A stretch of 64,000 bases of DNA, taken from the NCBI GenBank assembly GCA_964611295.1, contig CAZSWV010000008.1:18737-82736 (forward strand). The letters are read 5' to 3'. Origin of the DNA: B73-G16 sp964611295. Its GTDB lineage: Bacteria > Desulfobacterota > B13-G15. The notes beneath the pieces are model-generated. The model saw nothing but the letters and a program-made list of their open reading frames with translations. It was not told the origin of the DNA and did not search any database. How positions within the stretch are numbered: the stretch's first letter is position 1; each line of letters opens with the position of its first letter. A program made the translations under genes and the position numbers. This document shows positions 31,686 through 39,287 of this stretch, one piece after another.

Positions 31686-32553
31686 GGTCATACACCTCCA
31701 TAAGACGGGTGGGGGTGACATGGGTATAACGTTGGGTCGTAGAAAGCCTCGAATGGCCCAAGAGCTCTTGTATGGCCCTCAGATCCGCACCGCGGTCCAA
31801 AAGATGTGTGGCAAAGGTGTGCCGCAAAAGGTGAGGGGTAACCGGTTTGAATATCCCGCCTTTTAAGGCATAAGCCTTTAAGGACTTCTGGACCCACCTC
31901 TGGCTGAGCCTCTTCCCAAAGCGGTTGAGGAACACAAAATCCTCCTTCGGCCCAAAGGCCTCTCTAATATTAAGGTATTCCCTCAGGGCCAAAAAGGCCT
32001 TCTCCCCAAAAGGCACAAGCCTTTCCTTACCTCCCTTTCCCTTCACCCTTATAAGCCTCTGCTCTAGGTTAAGATCCGAAAGCCTAAGCCTCAAAAGCTC
32101 ACCAACCCTCATCCCTGTGGAATAAAGGAGCTCCACGATGGCCCGATCCCTTATGCCTTGCGGGTCCTCATCCCCGGGCACTTCAAGAAGCCTTACGGTC
32201 TCCTCCTCAGTAAGCCATCTTGGCAGGGGCCGTCTGTACTTAGGTGAAGACAATAAGGCCGAAGGGTTCTTCTCTATATACCCCTCCCTTCTTAACCATT
32301 TGAAAAAGCTCCTGATAGAAGAGACCTTCCTGGCCACAGAGGCCTTTTTCAGCCCTTTTTTTGAGAGAAAGCTTACATAGGAACGGAGGTGATGATAGGT
32401 AACCTCCCCCAAACCTTTTACCCCTTCCTTTTTTAAAAATTCGAGGAAGTCCAATAGGTCCAATCGGTAACCTTTTACGGTCTCCTCAGACCTTTTCCTC
32501 TCGTACAGGAGGTAAGATAAAAAGCCCTCAAGTATCCCTGTGGCCTTTTCCAT
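31624..32553 (-). CDS. xerC: tyrosine recombinase XerC
   Basis: A 309-residue Xer recombinase, normally acting with XerD at dif to resolve chromosome dimers. N-terminal SAM-like core-binding domain to about residue 90; the catalytic domain shows STGMRVGELLRL (Arg), VKGKGGKERLVPF (Lys), HLLRHTFATH (His-x-x-Arg) and the LLGHSRLSTTQRYTHV tyrosine block. Position ahead of hslVU matches the xerC-hslVU arrangement of many bacteria. No Shine-Dalgarno sequence precedes the ATG, and a promoter lies 9 nt upstream, suggesting a nearly leaderless message. A second Xer gene is at 49904-50782. Confidence 0.93.
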   Translation of the reverse strand: MEKATGILEGFLSYLLYERKRSEETVKGYRLDLLDFLEFLKKEGVKGLGEVTYHHLRSYVSFLSKKGLKKASVARKVSSIRSFFKWLRREGYIEKNPSALLSSPKYRRPLPRWLTEEETVRLLEVPGDEDPQGIRDRAIVELLYSTGMRVGELLRLRLSDLNLEQRLIRVKGKGGKERLVPFGEKAFLALREYLNIREAFGPKEDFVFLNRFGKRLSQRWVQKSLKAYALKGGIFKPVTPHLLRHTFATHLLDRGADLRAIQELLGHSRLSTTQRYTHVTPTRLMEVYDHAHPRARKPLQGDHDPLCEA

Positions 32554-32562
32554 TTTTTTAAG

Positions 32563-32590
32563 CGTATACTATTAGTCCCGAGGGCGTCAA
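32563..32590 (-). promoter_or_regulatory. sigma70-type promoter of the xerC-hslVU-argBD operon
   Basis: On the minus strand TTGACG (32590-32585), a 16-nt spacer and TATACG (32568-32563). Only CTTAAAAAA separates the -10 from the xerC ATG, so the transcript should start within a few bases of the start codon. Confidence 0.55.
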
Positions 32591-32607
32591 TTGAGGGAGG
32601 AGAAGGT

Positions 32608-33312
32608 ATGGTTTGGGTCCTCTGGGCTATTGGTCTAACGGTGGTCACCTTCCTTTCGGCTTATATAGTGAGAAGGTGGCCAGAAAACGGTTTTTCCGCC
32701 CTTTTGGTCTTCTACACCTTATACCTTTTGGCCTCACAAGTCCTCGCCACTAGGATCGTTGCCTTCCCCCTCGGTTTTTACACCTTTTATGCGCCTGGTG
32801 CCGTGTTCCTTTACCCCTTCACCGCGCAGGCCCTTGACATGATAAATGAGACCTATGGCCTTAAGGCCGCCCATAGAGCCATAGCCTTGGCCTTTATCAG
32901 CCAGATGGTCTTTGTGGTCTTAGTCCTTTTGGTCAAAGGCCTATCTCCTGCCCCTTTTTACGAACTCGAAGAGGCGTGGCAGAAGATCTTCGCTCAGAGC
33001 ATAAGGATAGTCGCTGCCTCTTGGCTTAGTTTCCTTGCCTGTCAGGTCGTAGATGCCCATGTCTTTTCCTGGCTCAAGGGGAAATTCCCCCAAAGGGCAT
33101 GGCTTAGAAGCATGGGCAGTGACCTCTTGAACCTTACGGTCGATAGCATCCTCTTTGTCTTCCTCGCCTTTTACGGCACTATGCCCGTTGGGGAGCTCAT
33201 CCTTGGACAGGTAGTGTCCAAAAACCTAATAGGCCTGCTTGATACCCCTTGGTTTTTGCTTTACAGAAGACTCCTTCTGAAGGGGGAGGTTGCCTTTGCT
33301 CAAGCTGAGTGA
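32608..33312 (+). CDS. yhhQ: queuosine precursor transporter, YhhQ/QPTR family
   Basis: A 234-residue membrane protein with about six hydrophobic segments, of the family that imports preQ0/preQ1 or related queuosine precursors. Family features: LASQVLATRIVAF in the N-terminal half, FTAQALDMINETYG, and a C-terminal region with SDLLNLTVDSILFVFLAFYG. GGGAGGAGAAGG precedes the ATG. The 54-nt gap upstream is too short for a normal preQ1 riboswitch plus promoter, and I see none. The end overlaps nrdJ by 17 nt, so both are probably expressed together. Confidence 0.88.
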   Translation: MVWVLWAIGLTVVTFLSAYIVRRWPENGFSALLVFYTLYLLASQVLATRIVAFPLGFYTFYAPGAVFLYPFTAQALDMINETYGLKAAHRAIALAFISQMVFVVLVLLVKGLSPAPFYELEEAWQKIFAQSIRIVAASWLSFLACQVVDAHVFSWLKGKFPQRAWLRSMGSDLLNLTVDSILFVFLAFYGTMPVGELILGQVVSKNLIGLLDTPWFLLYRRLLLKGEVAFAQAE

Positions 33313-35017
33313 AGCTGCCCTGAAGGTCCTTGAGGCTAGGTATTTAAAGAAGGACCGCGAAGGTAACCCAGTGGAAAGCCCTGAGGAGATGTTCCAAAGG
33401 GTAGCAAGACACGTGGCCCAAGCCGAAGAACGTTTCGAACCTGGCAAAGCCGCTCACTGGCAAGAGAGGTTCTACGAGCTCATGGCAGAGCTCCGTTTCT
33501 TGCCCAACTCCCCTACCCTTATGAATGCAGGCAAACGTCTCGGGCAGCTCGCGGCCTGTTTTGTATTGCCTGTTGACGACTCGTTGTCTTCCATATTTAC
33601 TGCTTTGAAACGGGCTGCCATTATCCACCAATCTGGAGGGGGAACCGGCTTCTCCTTCAGTCGCCTGAGGCCGCGGGGGGCTCCGGTGGCTTCCACCCAT
33701 GGTGTGGCAAGCGGCCCGGTCTCCTTTATGCGCATCTTCAACATGGCTACCGAGGTTATAAAACAGGGGGGTACAAGGCGTGGTGCGAATATGGGTGTCT
33801 TAAGGGTCGACCACCCTGACATAAGGGAGTTCATCACAGTCAAACTTGACCCACGGGAGATGACCACCTTTAACCTATCTGTGGGTATAACCGATGCCTT
33901 TATGGAGGCTTTGAAGAAGGGAGATCGCTTTCCCCTTGTAAACCCAAGGGATAAAAGGCCTTCTGACTGGGTATGGGCGAGGGATATCTTCGAACTCATG
34001 GTCCAGTGTGCTTGGGAAAATGGAGAACCAGGGGCCTTGTTCCTTGACACCATAAACAGGTTTAACCCTACTCCTTCGCTTGGGGAAATAGAAGCCACAA
34101 ATCCGTGTGGGGAACAACCCCTTTTGCCCAACGAGGCCTGTAACCTCGGCTCGATAAACCTTGTCAAGGTCCTCAAGAAGACCCCTTCCGGATACACCAT
34201 CGATTGGGACCTCCTTAGGGAGACCGTGTGGATGGGGGTGAGGTTCTTGGACGATGTAGTGGAGGTGAACCGCTACCCCTTTAAGGCCATAGAGCGGATA
34301 TGCATGTCCAACCGCAAGATAGGCCTGGGGATAATGGGATTTGCCCACATGTTGGTGCTCCTCGGCATCCCCTATGACTCAGACCAAGCGCCAAAAATGG
34401 CCGAAGAGCTCATGTCCTTCATCGCTCAAGAGGCAAAAAGGGCCTCCCAGGAGCTCGCCAGACAAAGGGGCCCTTTCCCCAATTTTCCTATAAGCATCTG
34501 GGCAAAAAGGGGGGAGCCCCCTCGACGAAATGCCACCCTAACCACTATTGCCCCTACAGGGACTATAAGCATCATAGCCAATTGCTCTTCTGGAATAGAA
34601 CCCCTCTTCGCCCTGGCTTATAAGAAGAGGATGCTCGGAGACCTCGAGGTCTTCACCCTCGACCCTTTGGTCCAAGAAGTGATGGAAAAGGAAAACTGGC
34701 CCCCCTCGGTAAAAGAAACTATACTCAAAGAAGGCAAGATCCCAAAGGATGCCCCCATACCAGAAAAATACAAACGGCTTTTCAAAACTGCCTTTGAAAT
34801 CCCTCCCGAAAGGCATTTAGAGGTCCAGGCTGCCTTTCAGCGACATACGGACAATGCAGTTTCAAAGACCATCAACTTCCCTCCCGAGGCTACAAGGGAA
34901 GAGGTAGCCAAGGCCTTCCTCATGGCCTACGAACTCGGCCTCAAGGGCATCACAGTCTATAGGAGCGGTTCACGCCAAGGGCAGGTCATCACCTGTGGTC
35001 TCAGCCAGTTATGTTGA
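33296..35017 (+). CDS. nrdJ: adenosylcobalamin-dependent ribonucleotide reductase (class II)
   Basis: A 573-residue class II RNR, making deoxyribonucleotides with a cobalamin-generated radical, independent of oxygen. Blocks: LPNSPTLMNAGKRLGQLAACFVLP (first redox Cys), QSGGGTGFSFSRLRP, QGGTRRGANMGVLRVDHPDI, NPCGEQPLLPNEACNLGSINL (radical-site Cys and Glu) and APTGTISIIANCSSGIEP. It ends TCGLSQLC, supplying the C-terminal dithiol. I prefer TTG 33296, 6 nt after GGGGGAGG; a TTG at 33290 directly abuts it. The protein lacks a large C-terminal extension. Cobalt transport genes nearby (40803-44369) fit a B12 need. Confidence 0.93.
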   Translation: MLKLSEAALKVLEARYLKKDREGNPVESPEEMFQRVARHVAQAEERFEPGKAAHWQERFYELMAELRFLPNSPTLMNAGKRLGQLAACFVLPVDDSLSSIFTALKRAAIIHQSGGGTGFSFSRLRPRGAPVASTHGVASGPVSFMRIFNMATEVIKQGGTRRGANMGVLRVDHPDIREFITVKLDPREMTTFNLSVGITDAFMEALKKGDRFPLVNPRDKRPSDWVWARDIFELMVQCAWENGEPGALFLDTINRFNPTPSLGEIEATNPCGEQPLLPNEACNLGSINLVKVLKKTPSGYTIDWDLLRETVWMGVRFLDDVVEVNRYPFKAIERICMSNRKIGLGIMGFAHMLVLLGIPYDSDQAPKMAEELMSFIAQEAKRASQELARQRGPFPNFPISIWAKRGEPPRRNATLTTIAPTGTISIIANCSSGIEPLFALAYKKRMLGDLEVFTLDPLVQEVMEKENWPPSVKETILKEGKIPKDAPIPEKYKRLFKTAFEIPPERHLEVQAAFQRHTDNAVSKTINFPPEATREEVAKAFLMAYELGLKGITVYRSGSRQGQVITCGLSQLC

Positions 35018-35699
35018 CCCACGGGAATTTGAGCTTATAGGCTGTAAGGACCATTTCTGAGGCCTTTTGCCAGTCGTAATGGTCCATGTTTATGACCAGA
35101 TCGTAATGGGAAGGATCAGATACATCGGCATCAAAGTACCGTTTTATGAACTCCTCTTGTTCTTCGTTCATTTCCTTTGCCTTTATCTCGGCCTCTTCTT
35201 CCTTTATGCCGAAGGCCTCTGAAAAGGCCTTTTCCCATCCTTTAGGCCTGCCTATTATCCTGATCCTTAAGGCCCTTGCAGGATCGATGACGAAATTGGC
35301 TCCTCGTCCAACGACCACGCAATTGCCCGTGACCCCTAACCATTTGACGAATCGCTTAAGGTGATGGACGTATTCTTCTTGGAGGATGCTCCTGGATCCG
35401 AGGAAGGCCTGTGCGAATTCCAGAAGGAGGTTCCTAGCCTTTTCGTCGAAGGCCTGTAGCTTCTTAGGGTCTTCCTTCAAGGTCTTTGAAACCTCTTCTA
35501 GCAGTTCCTTGTCATATAAAGGCCAATTGAGCCTTTCGGAGAGGAGCTCGGCCACCTTCTCCCCGAGGCTTTCCCTTTGACGCGAGATCAAAATAGGAGG
35601 CCTCCATTTCCTTTTGGCCTCCTGCCGTCTAAAAGAGGAAAACCAACTCTTTATCTGCGTCTCAATGAGTTCTTCCACCTTTGGCCTTTTTATCCACAT
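35001..35699 (-). CDS. cytidylate kinase-like family protein
   Basis: A 232-residue protein of the cytidylate-kinase-like P-loop group common in deltaproteobacteria. ILISRQRESLGEKVAELL sits where the family has the ISRQ...GSGG P-loop, but the glycines are mostly lost (RESLGEK), so ATP binding by the usual loop is questionable. Further family blocks: WPLYDKELLEEVSK, GNCVVVGRGANFVIDPARALRIRIIG and the C-terminal FDADVSDPSHYDLVINMD. Function unknown; possibly a nucleotide-sensing or degenerate kinase. The 3' end overlaps nrdJ by 17 nt, tail to tail. Confidence 0.75.
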   Translation of the reverse strand: MWIKRPKVEELIETQIKSWFSSFRRQEAKRKWRPPILISRQRESLGEKVAELLSERLNWPLYDKELLEEVSKTLKEDPKKLQAFDEKARNLLLEFAQAFLGSRSILQEEYVHHLKRFVKWLGVTGNCVVVGRGANFVIDPARALRIRIIGRPKGWEKAFSEAFGIKEEEAEIKAKEMNEEQEEFIKRYFDADVSDPSHYDLVINMDHYDWQKASEMVLTAYKLKFPWVNITG

Positions 35700-35711
35700 A
35701 TTCCCCTCCCT

Positions 35712-37076
35712 TCAATTGGCCTTTATCTCCTTTAACTTTGCCTCAATCCTTTCGCGGTCTATACCCTCGCTCAACTCGAGGGCCCTCTGTAGGTGGTAAA
35801 GGGCAGTCTTCCTATCCCCTTCCCTGAGGGAAGCAAGCCCAAAGGCCTCATAGGCCAGGGCATGTCGTCCGCCCTCCATGTACAGCTGCCCCAACAGCTT
35901 ATAAAAGAAGGCTTCATCGGGGAACTTTTCAACCGCCCAACGGCAAAAGGAAAGGGCCTCCTCTTTCCTGCCTTGCGAAAGCAACAGGTTTATCCAAGCC
36001 AGGGCTAACTCCGGGTCATAGGGAAAGTGGCCCTTGGCCTCCTCGATAAGGGGTTCGGCCTCCTTCAACTTGTTCAATTTGAAGAGGCAGACCGCAAGCT
36101 CTCTCGTTACAAAGGGATTAGAGGGTTCAAGGGCATGGGCCTTTTTCAAGACCGCTTGGGCTTCTTCAAGGCGCCCTTGTGAAAGGTAGGCCAATCCCAA
36201 GAGGTAAAGGTCTTCGAGGGTTTTTTCACCTTTAAGCTCGATTTCGGCCAACGTCCTTTGGGGGCCTCGCTGCCATAGGAAAAGCCGTGCCTTAAGCAAG
36301 TTAAAAGAACGCGAAGGGGAAACCCTGTACCCCTTTTCAGGCATCTGGGCTTCAAGGTACGAGATGCGGTCTTCAAGGGCAGGGTGGGTGCTAAGATAGG
36401 TGGGGACCTCTACTGAGATGGTCTTGCTCCACCTTTGGATCTTCTTCAGGAATTCCAATTTCCCACAGGGATTGTAACTGGCCCTCTGTAGGATCCGCAG
36501 AGCCAATTGATCGGCCTCGAATTCACTTTCGCGACTGTACTTCAGCATAAGGGACTCAGCCATGGCTGAACCCATAGCGGTAACTGCCTTTTTGGCCTCT
36601 GGACTCTTTGCCAATAGAAGGGCAGACACCGTAAGGGCCACCGTGGCTAAGGAGATCTTTTTTGCCTGCTCGAACATCCTGGGAACGTGGTCAAGGACGT
36701 TATGGGCAAGTTCATGGGCCAATACTGCCGCAAGTTCTTCCTCAGAACCTATAAGCCCTAAAAGGGCTGTGTTAACAAATACGTAACCGCCAGGTATGGT
36801 AAAGGCATTGGGCTGGTTTCCCTTTACCAGGAAGAACCGATATTCAAACCTACTGTCTCCTGAGGCCTTAACCACTTTTTGTCCCACCTCCCTTAGGTAC
36901 GCCACAAGCAGGGGGTCATTGACGAATTCCAGCTCCCCCTTGAGCCTCAAAAAGAGCTTTTCACCCATTTCCTTTTGTTCCTGGACCGTAAAGGGAAAGG
37001 CAAAAGGAGACGTGAACAAGAGAAAGGCCAGCAGTATTATCAGCGTTAATCCTCTTTTCCTAAGCCAAAAAGCCAT
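35712..37076 (-). CDS. M48 metalloprotease with C-terminal TPR repeats (BepA-like)
   Basis: A 454-residue exported protease. Residues 1-30 form a signal sequence (RKRGLTLIILLAFLLFTSPFAFPF). Zinc motif HELAH at 121-125, with the third ligand Glu in ESEFEADQLAL near 185. From about residue 290 there are four or five TPR-type helix pairs (LYLLGLAYLSQGRLEEAQAVL and similar). This domain order matches BepA/YfgC, a periplasmic protease/chaperone in outer-membrane assembly. ATG 37076 has GGAG 8 nt upstream and overlaps hemA by 31 nt; an upstream extension lies within hemA. Confidence 0.88.
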   Translation of the reverse strand: MAFWLRKRGLTLIILLAFLLFTSPFAFPFTVQEQKEMGEKLFLRLKGELEFVNDPLLVAYLREVGQKVVKASGDSRFEYRFFLVKGNQPNAFTIPGGYVFVNTALLGLIGSEEELAAVLAHELAHNVLDHVPRMFEQAKKISLATVALTVSALLLAKSPEAKKAVTAMGSAMAESLMLKYSRESEFEADQLALRILQRASYNPCGKLEFLKKIQRWSKTISVEVPTYLSTHPALEDRISYLEAQMPEKGYRVSPSRSFNLLKARLFLWQRGPQRTLAEIELKGEKTLEDLYLLGLAYLSQGRLEEAQAVLKKAHALEPSNPFVTRELAVCLFKLNKLKEAEPLIEEAKGHFPYDPELALAWINLLLSQGRKEEALSFCRWAVEKFPDEAFFYKLLGQLYMEGGRHALAYEAFGLASLREGDRKTALYHLQRALELSEGIDRERIEAKLKEIKAN

Positions 37077-38317
37077 CTCACCAACTCCGCATGTCTTTTG
37101 GCGTTTCCGTTGAGGGCCCCCTTTTTGAGAAAACAAAATACGGGGTGCAGGAGCTTATTTACCACCCGTTCGCTTAGCCTCTCCATGGCTTCCCTTAATA
37201 CGGGGTCGCTCTTGAATTCGTAAGGGACCTGTTCCATCTCCCTTTTCCTTATTGCCTCTGCCCATGCCTTGAGTTCCTTTATAGTAGGCACTACCTCAAG
37301 GGAAGTATACCAGTCAGAGAACTTCTTCACCTCTTCTTCGACTATTTGCAGGGCCTTGGAGGCCTCTTGGAGGCGCTCTTTAGCGTTCTCAAGGGCAATG
37401 CCCTCAAGGTCGTCTATGTCGTAAAGATAGACGTCGTCTAGCTTATGGACCTCAGGGTCTATATCCCGCGGAACGGCAAGGTCTATCAAGAAGAGAGGAG
37501 CACCCCTTCGGGCCTTCAGGATGCGTGAAAGGTCCTCTTTCTTGAGGATAAAAGAAGGCGCCCCGGTTGAACTGATGACCACATCCACGTCCTTCAACAT
37601 CTCTCGAAACCCCTCAAAGGGCACCGCTTGACCTTGGATTTGCCGCGCAAGTTCAAGGGCCCTCTGCCAGGTTCTGTTTGTGACAAAGATCTCACCAGCC
37701 CCTGCGGCCTTAAGGTGCTTTGCGGCAAGTTCGCACATCTCCCCTGCTCCGATGACCAAGACCCTTTTCCCCTTCAGGTCCCCGAAGATCCTTTTTGCAA
37801 GCTCAACTGCGACAAAACTCACCGATACGGCCCCATCCCCTATAAGGGTCTCTCGCCTCACCCTTTTCCCTACAAAAAAGGCCCTCTGGAAAAGCCTGTT
37901 GAGCAAAAACCCTACAGTCCCTATCTCCTTGGCAAGCCCATAGGCCTCTTTTAGTTGCCCCAATATCTGGGGTTCTCCAACCACCATAGAATCAAGACTT
38001 GAGGCCACAGAAAAAAGGTGCCTAACTGCCTCCTCACCCTCCTTGTAATATAGACAACTCGAGAACTCCTCCCTGGGCACACCCTTCATACGGGAAAGGA
38101 CCCCTTCCAAAAGGCCCCTTCTGTCGGTGTAAGCACCAAGGACCACGTAAAGCTCTACGCGGTTGCAGGTAGAAAGGATAACCCCCTCTTCTACCGGACT
38201 TGTCTTCAGCAAAAGAAGGCCCTTGCGCAAGTCCTCTTCTGTAGGGAAAGAAAGCTTCTCCCTTAACTCCAAAGGAGCGGTCTTGTGGTTCAATCCCAAG
38301 AGGACGATTTCATTCAT
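37046..38317 (-). CDS. hemA: glutamyl-tRNA reductase
   Basis: A 423-residue NADPH-dependent enzyme reducing Glu-tRNA(Glu) to glutamate-1-semialdehyde, the first committed step of C5 tetrapyrrole synthesis. Nucleophile Cys51 in LSTCNRVELYVV; SSLDSMVVGEPQILGQLKEAY; nucleotide-binding VLVIGAGEMCELAAKHL; and a C-terminal dimerisation helix. ATG 38317 begins the conserved NEIVLLGLNHKTAP block and comes 8 nt after the ccsA/hemX gene stop. Supplies heme and, in this organism, probably B12 precursors. Confidence 0.96.
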   Translation of the reverse strand: MNEIVLLGLNHKTAPLELREKLSFPTEEDLRKGLLLLKTSPVEEGVILSTCNRVELYVVLGAYTDRRGLLEGVLSRMKGVPREEFSSCLYYKEGEEAVRHLFSVASSLDSMVVGEPQILGQLKEAYGLAKEIGTVGFLLNRLFQRAFFVGKRVRRETLIGDGAVSVSFVAVELAKRIFGDLKGKRVLVIGAGEMCELAAKHLKAAGAGEIFVTNRTWQRALELARQIQGQAVPFEGFREMLKDVDVVISSTGAPSFILKKEDLSRILKARRGAPLFLIDLAVPRDIDPEVHKLDDVYLYDIDDLEGIALENAKERLQEASKALQIVEEEVKKFSDWYTSLEVVPTIKELKAWAEAIRKREMEQVPYEFKSDPVLREAMERLSERVVNKLLHPVFCFLKKGALNGNAKRHAELVRWLFGLGKED

Positions 38318-38325
38318 GGCCCTGA

Positions 38326-39111
38326 TCAAAAGGCCGCATGGTGGCCACCTAAAAGGAGGTTTATCCCTAAAAAGACAAACATCAAAAGCCCAAAACCCAT
38401 CACGGTCAGCAGGGAAAGCCTCCTCCCCCTCCATCCCAAGCCAAAACGCCTGTAGACAATAAAGGCATAAAGGAGCCAAAGGAGCCCCGCACCAATCGTC
38501 TTAGGATCATCCCAAAGACCTCCTGGTATAGAGCGTTTGGCCAAAACCGCTCCTACAATTATCCCCAAGGTGTAAAAGGGGAAACCTATACCAAGGGAAT
38601 AAAGGCTCAACCTATCCAGGAACTCAAGGGAGGGATATCCGACTAAATACCCCTTTTTACACTTTATCCTCATGTCCTGGAGCAAATAGGTAAGGCTGGA
38701 ACAAAAGGAAAGGGCAAACCCACCCATGCCCACGAAGCAGCTCACCGAATGCAAGGGAAACCATACGCCCTCTAAAAGGCCCTCACCTCCGATGCGCTTT
38801 GACGGCAGAAGGGACGCTCCTAACATAAAAGAAAAGGCCAAAAGGGCAACAACCCCCTCAAGTCCCCCCTTTTCCCCTTTCCCAAGCAAGAGGAATAGCC
38901 CTACTAATATCAGGGACAAAAGCCCAAGGCCTTCTCGCATGCTGAAAAAAGGAACCTCTCCTTCCGCAAACCGACCAAAAAGAAGGCCAAAGGCCCCTGC
39001 TAAGAAACCGCCCCAGAGCAAAAGCCTACACCTTGTCCCTTTTTTACCCCAACCATATAATGCGGCAGATAAGAACAGCAGCAAGGATACGAAGTACAAA
39101 AGACCCTTCAC
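38326..39111 (-). CDS. CcsA/HemX-type membrane protein
   Basis: A 261-residue polytopic membrane protein paralogous to ccsB at 3216-4010. It shares the C-terminal run GWRGRRLSLLTVMGFG and the WDDPKTIGAGLLW segment where CcsB has WSWDPKETW, so the tryptophan-rich heme loop is weaker. Genes of this type directly upstream of hemA are often called hemX and are proposed to tune HemA level or handle heme; a cytochrome-assembly role is the alternative. Histidines at the C-terminus (GGHHAAF) align with the CcsB SGLH. About eight hydrophobic segments are present. Confidence 0.8.
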   Translation of the reverse strand: MKGLLYFVSLLLFLSAALYGWGKKGTRCRLLLWGGFLAGAFGLLFGRFAEGEVPFFSMREGLGLLSLILVGLFLLLGKGEKGGLEGVVALLAFSFMLGASLLPSKRIGGEGLLEGVWFPLHSVSCFVGMGGFALSFCSSLTYLLQDMRIKCKKGYLVGYPSLEFLDRLSLYSLGIGFPFYTLGIIVGAVLAKRSIPGGLWDDPKTIGAGLLWLLYAFIVYRRFGLGWRGRRLSLLTVMGFGLLMFVFLGINLLLGGHHAAF

Positions 39112-39160
39112 AGACTTATTTCACCACATACTTTTAGGTGGGGTCAAGGAAGGAAACACC

Positions 39161-39237
<77 letters not shown>

Positions 39238-39252
39238 GCCTTTGTTAAAATG

Positions 39253-39279
39253 ATAATATCCCTCCCTTGGGGCAGTCAA
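39253..39279 (-). promoter_or_regulatory. probable promoter of tRNA-fMet
   Basis: On the minus strand TTGACT (39279-39274), a short 15-nt spacer and TATTAT (39258-39253), with a start expected near 39246, 9 nt before the tRNA. The -35 lies in the leader of the divergent CDF gene and inside its inverted repeat. Confidence 0.5.
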
Positions 39280-39285
39280 GGGAGG
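39261..39285 (+). promoter_or_regulatory. 9-bp inverted repeat covering the CDF gene's Shine-Dalgarno sequence
   Basis: CCTCCCTTG (39261-39269) and CAAGGGAGG (39277-39285) are exact inverted repeats with a 7-nt loop. The 3' arm contains the GGGAGG ribosome site of the CDF gene, 2-3 nt before its ATG. In RNA the hairpin would hide this site; in DNA the same repeat could be an operator that also covers the tRNA-fMet -35 box. Confidence 0.55.
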
Positions 39286-39287
39286 AG

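Noticed and set aside
32554..32607. preQ1 riboswitch upstream of yhhQ
   Set aside because: The gap is 54 nt, is occupied by the xerC promoter on the other strand, and shows no clear C-rich loop/A-rich tail arrangement.
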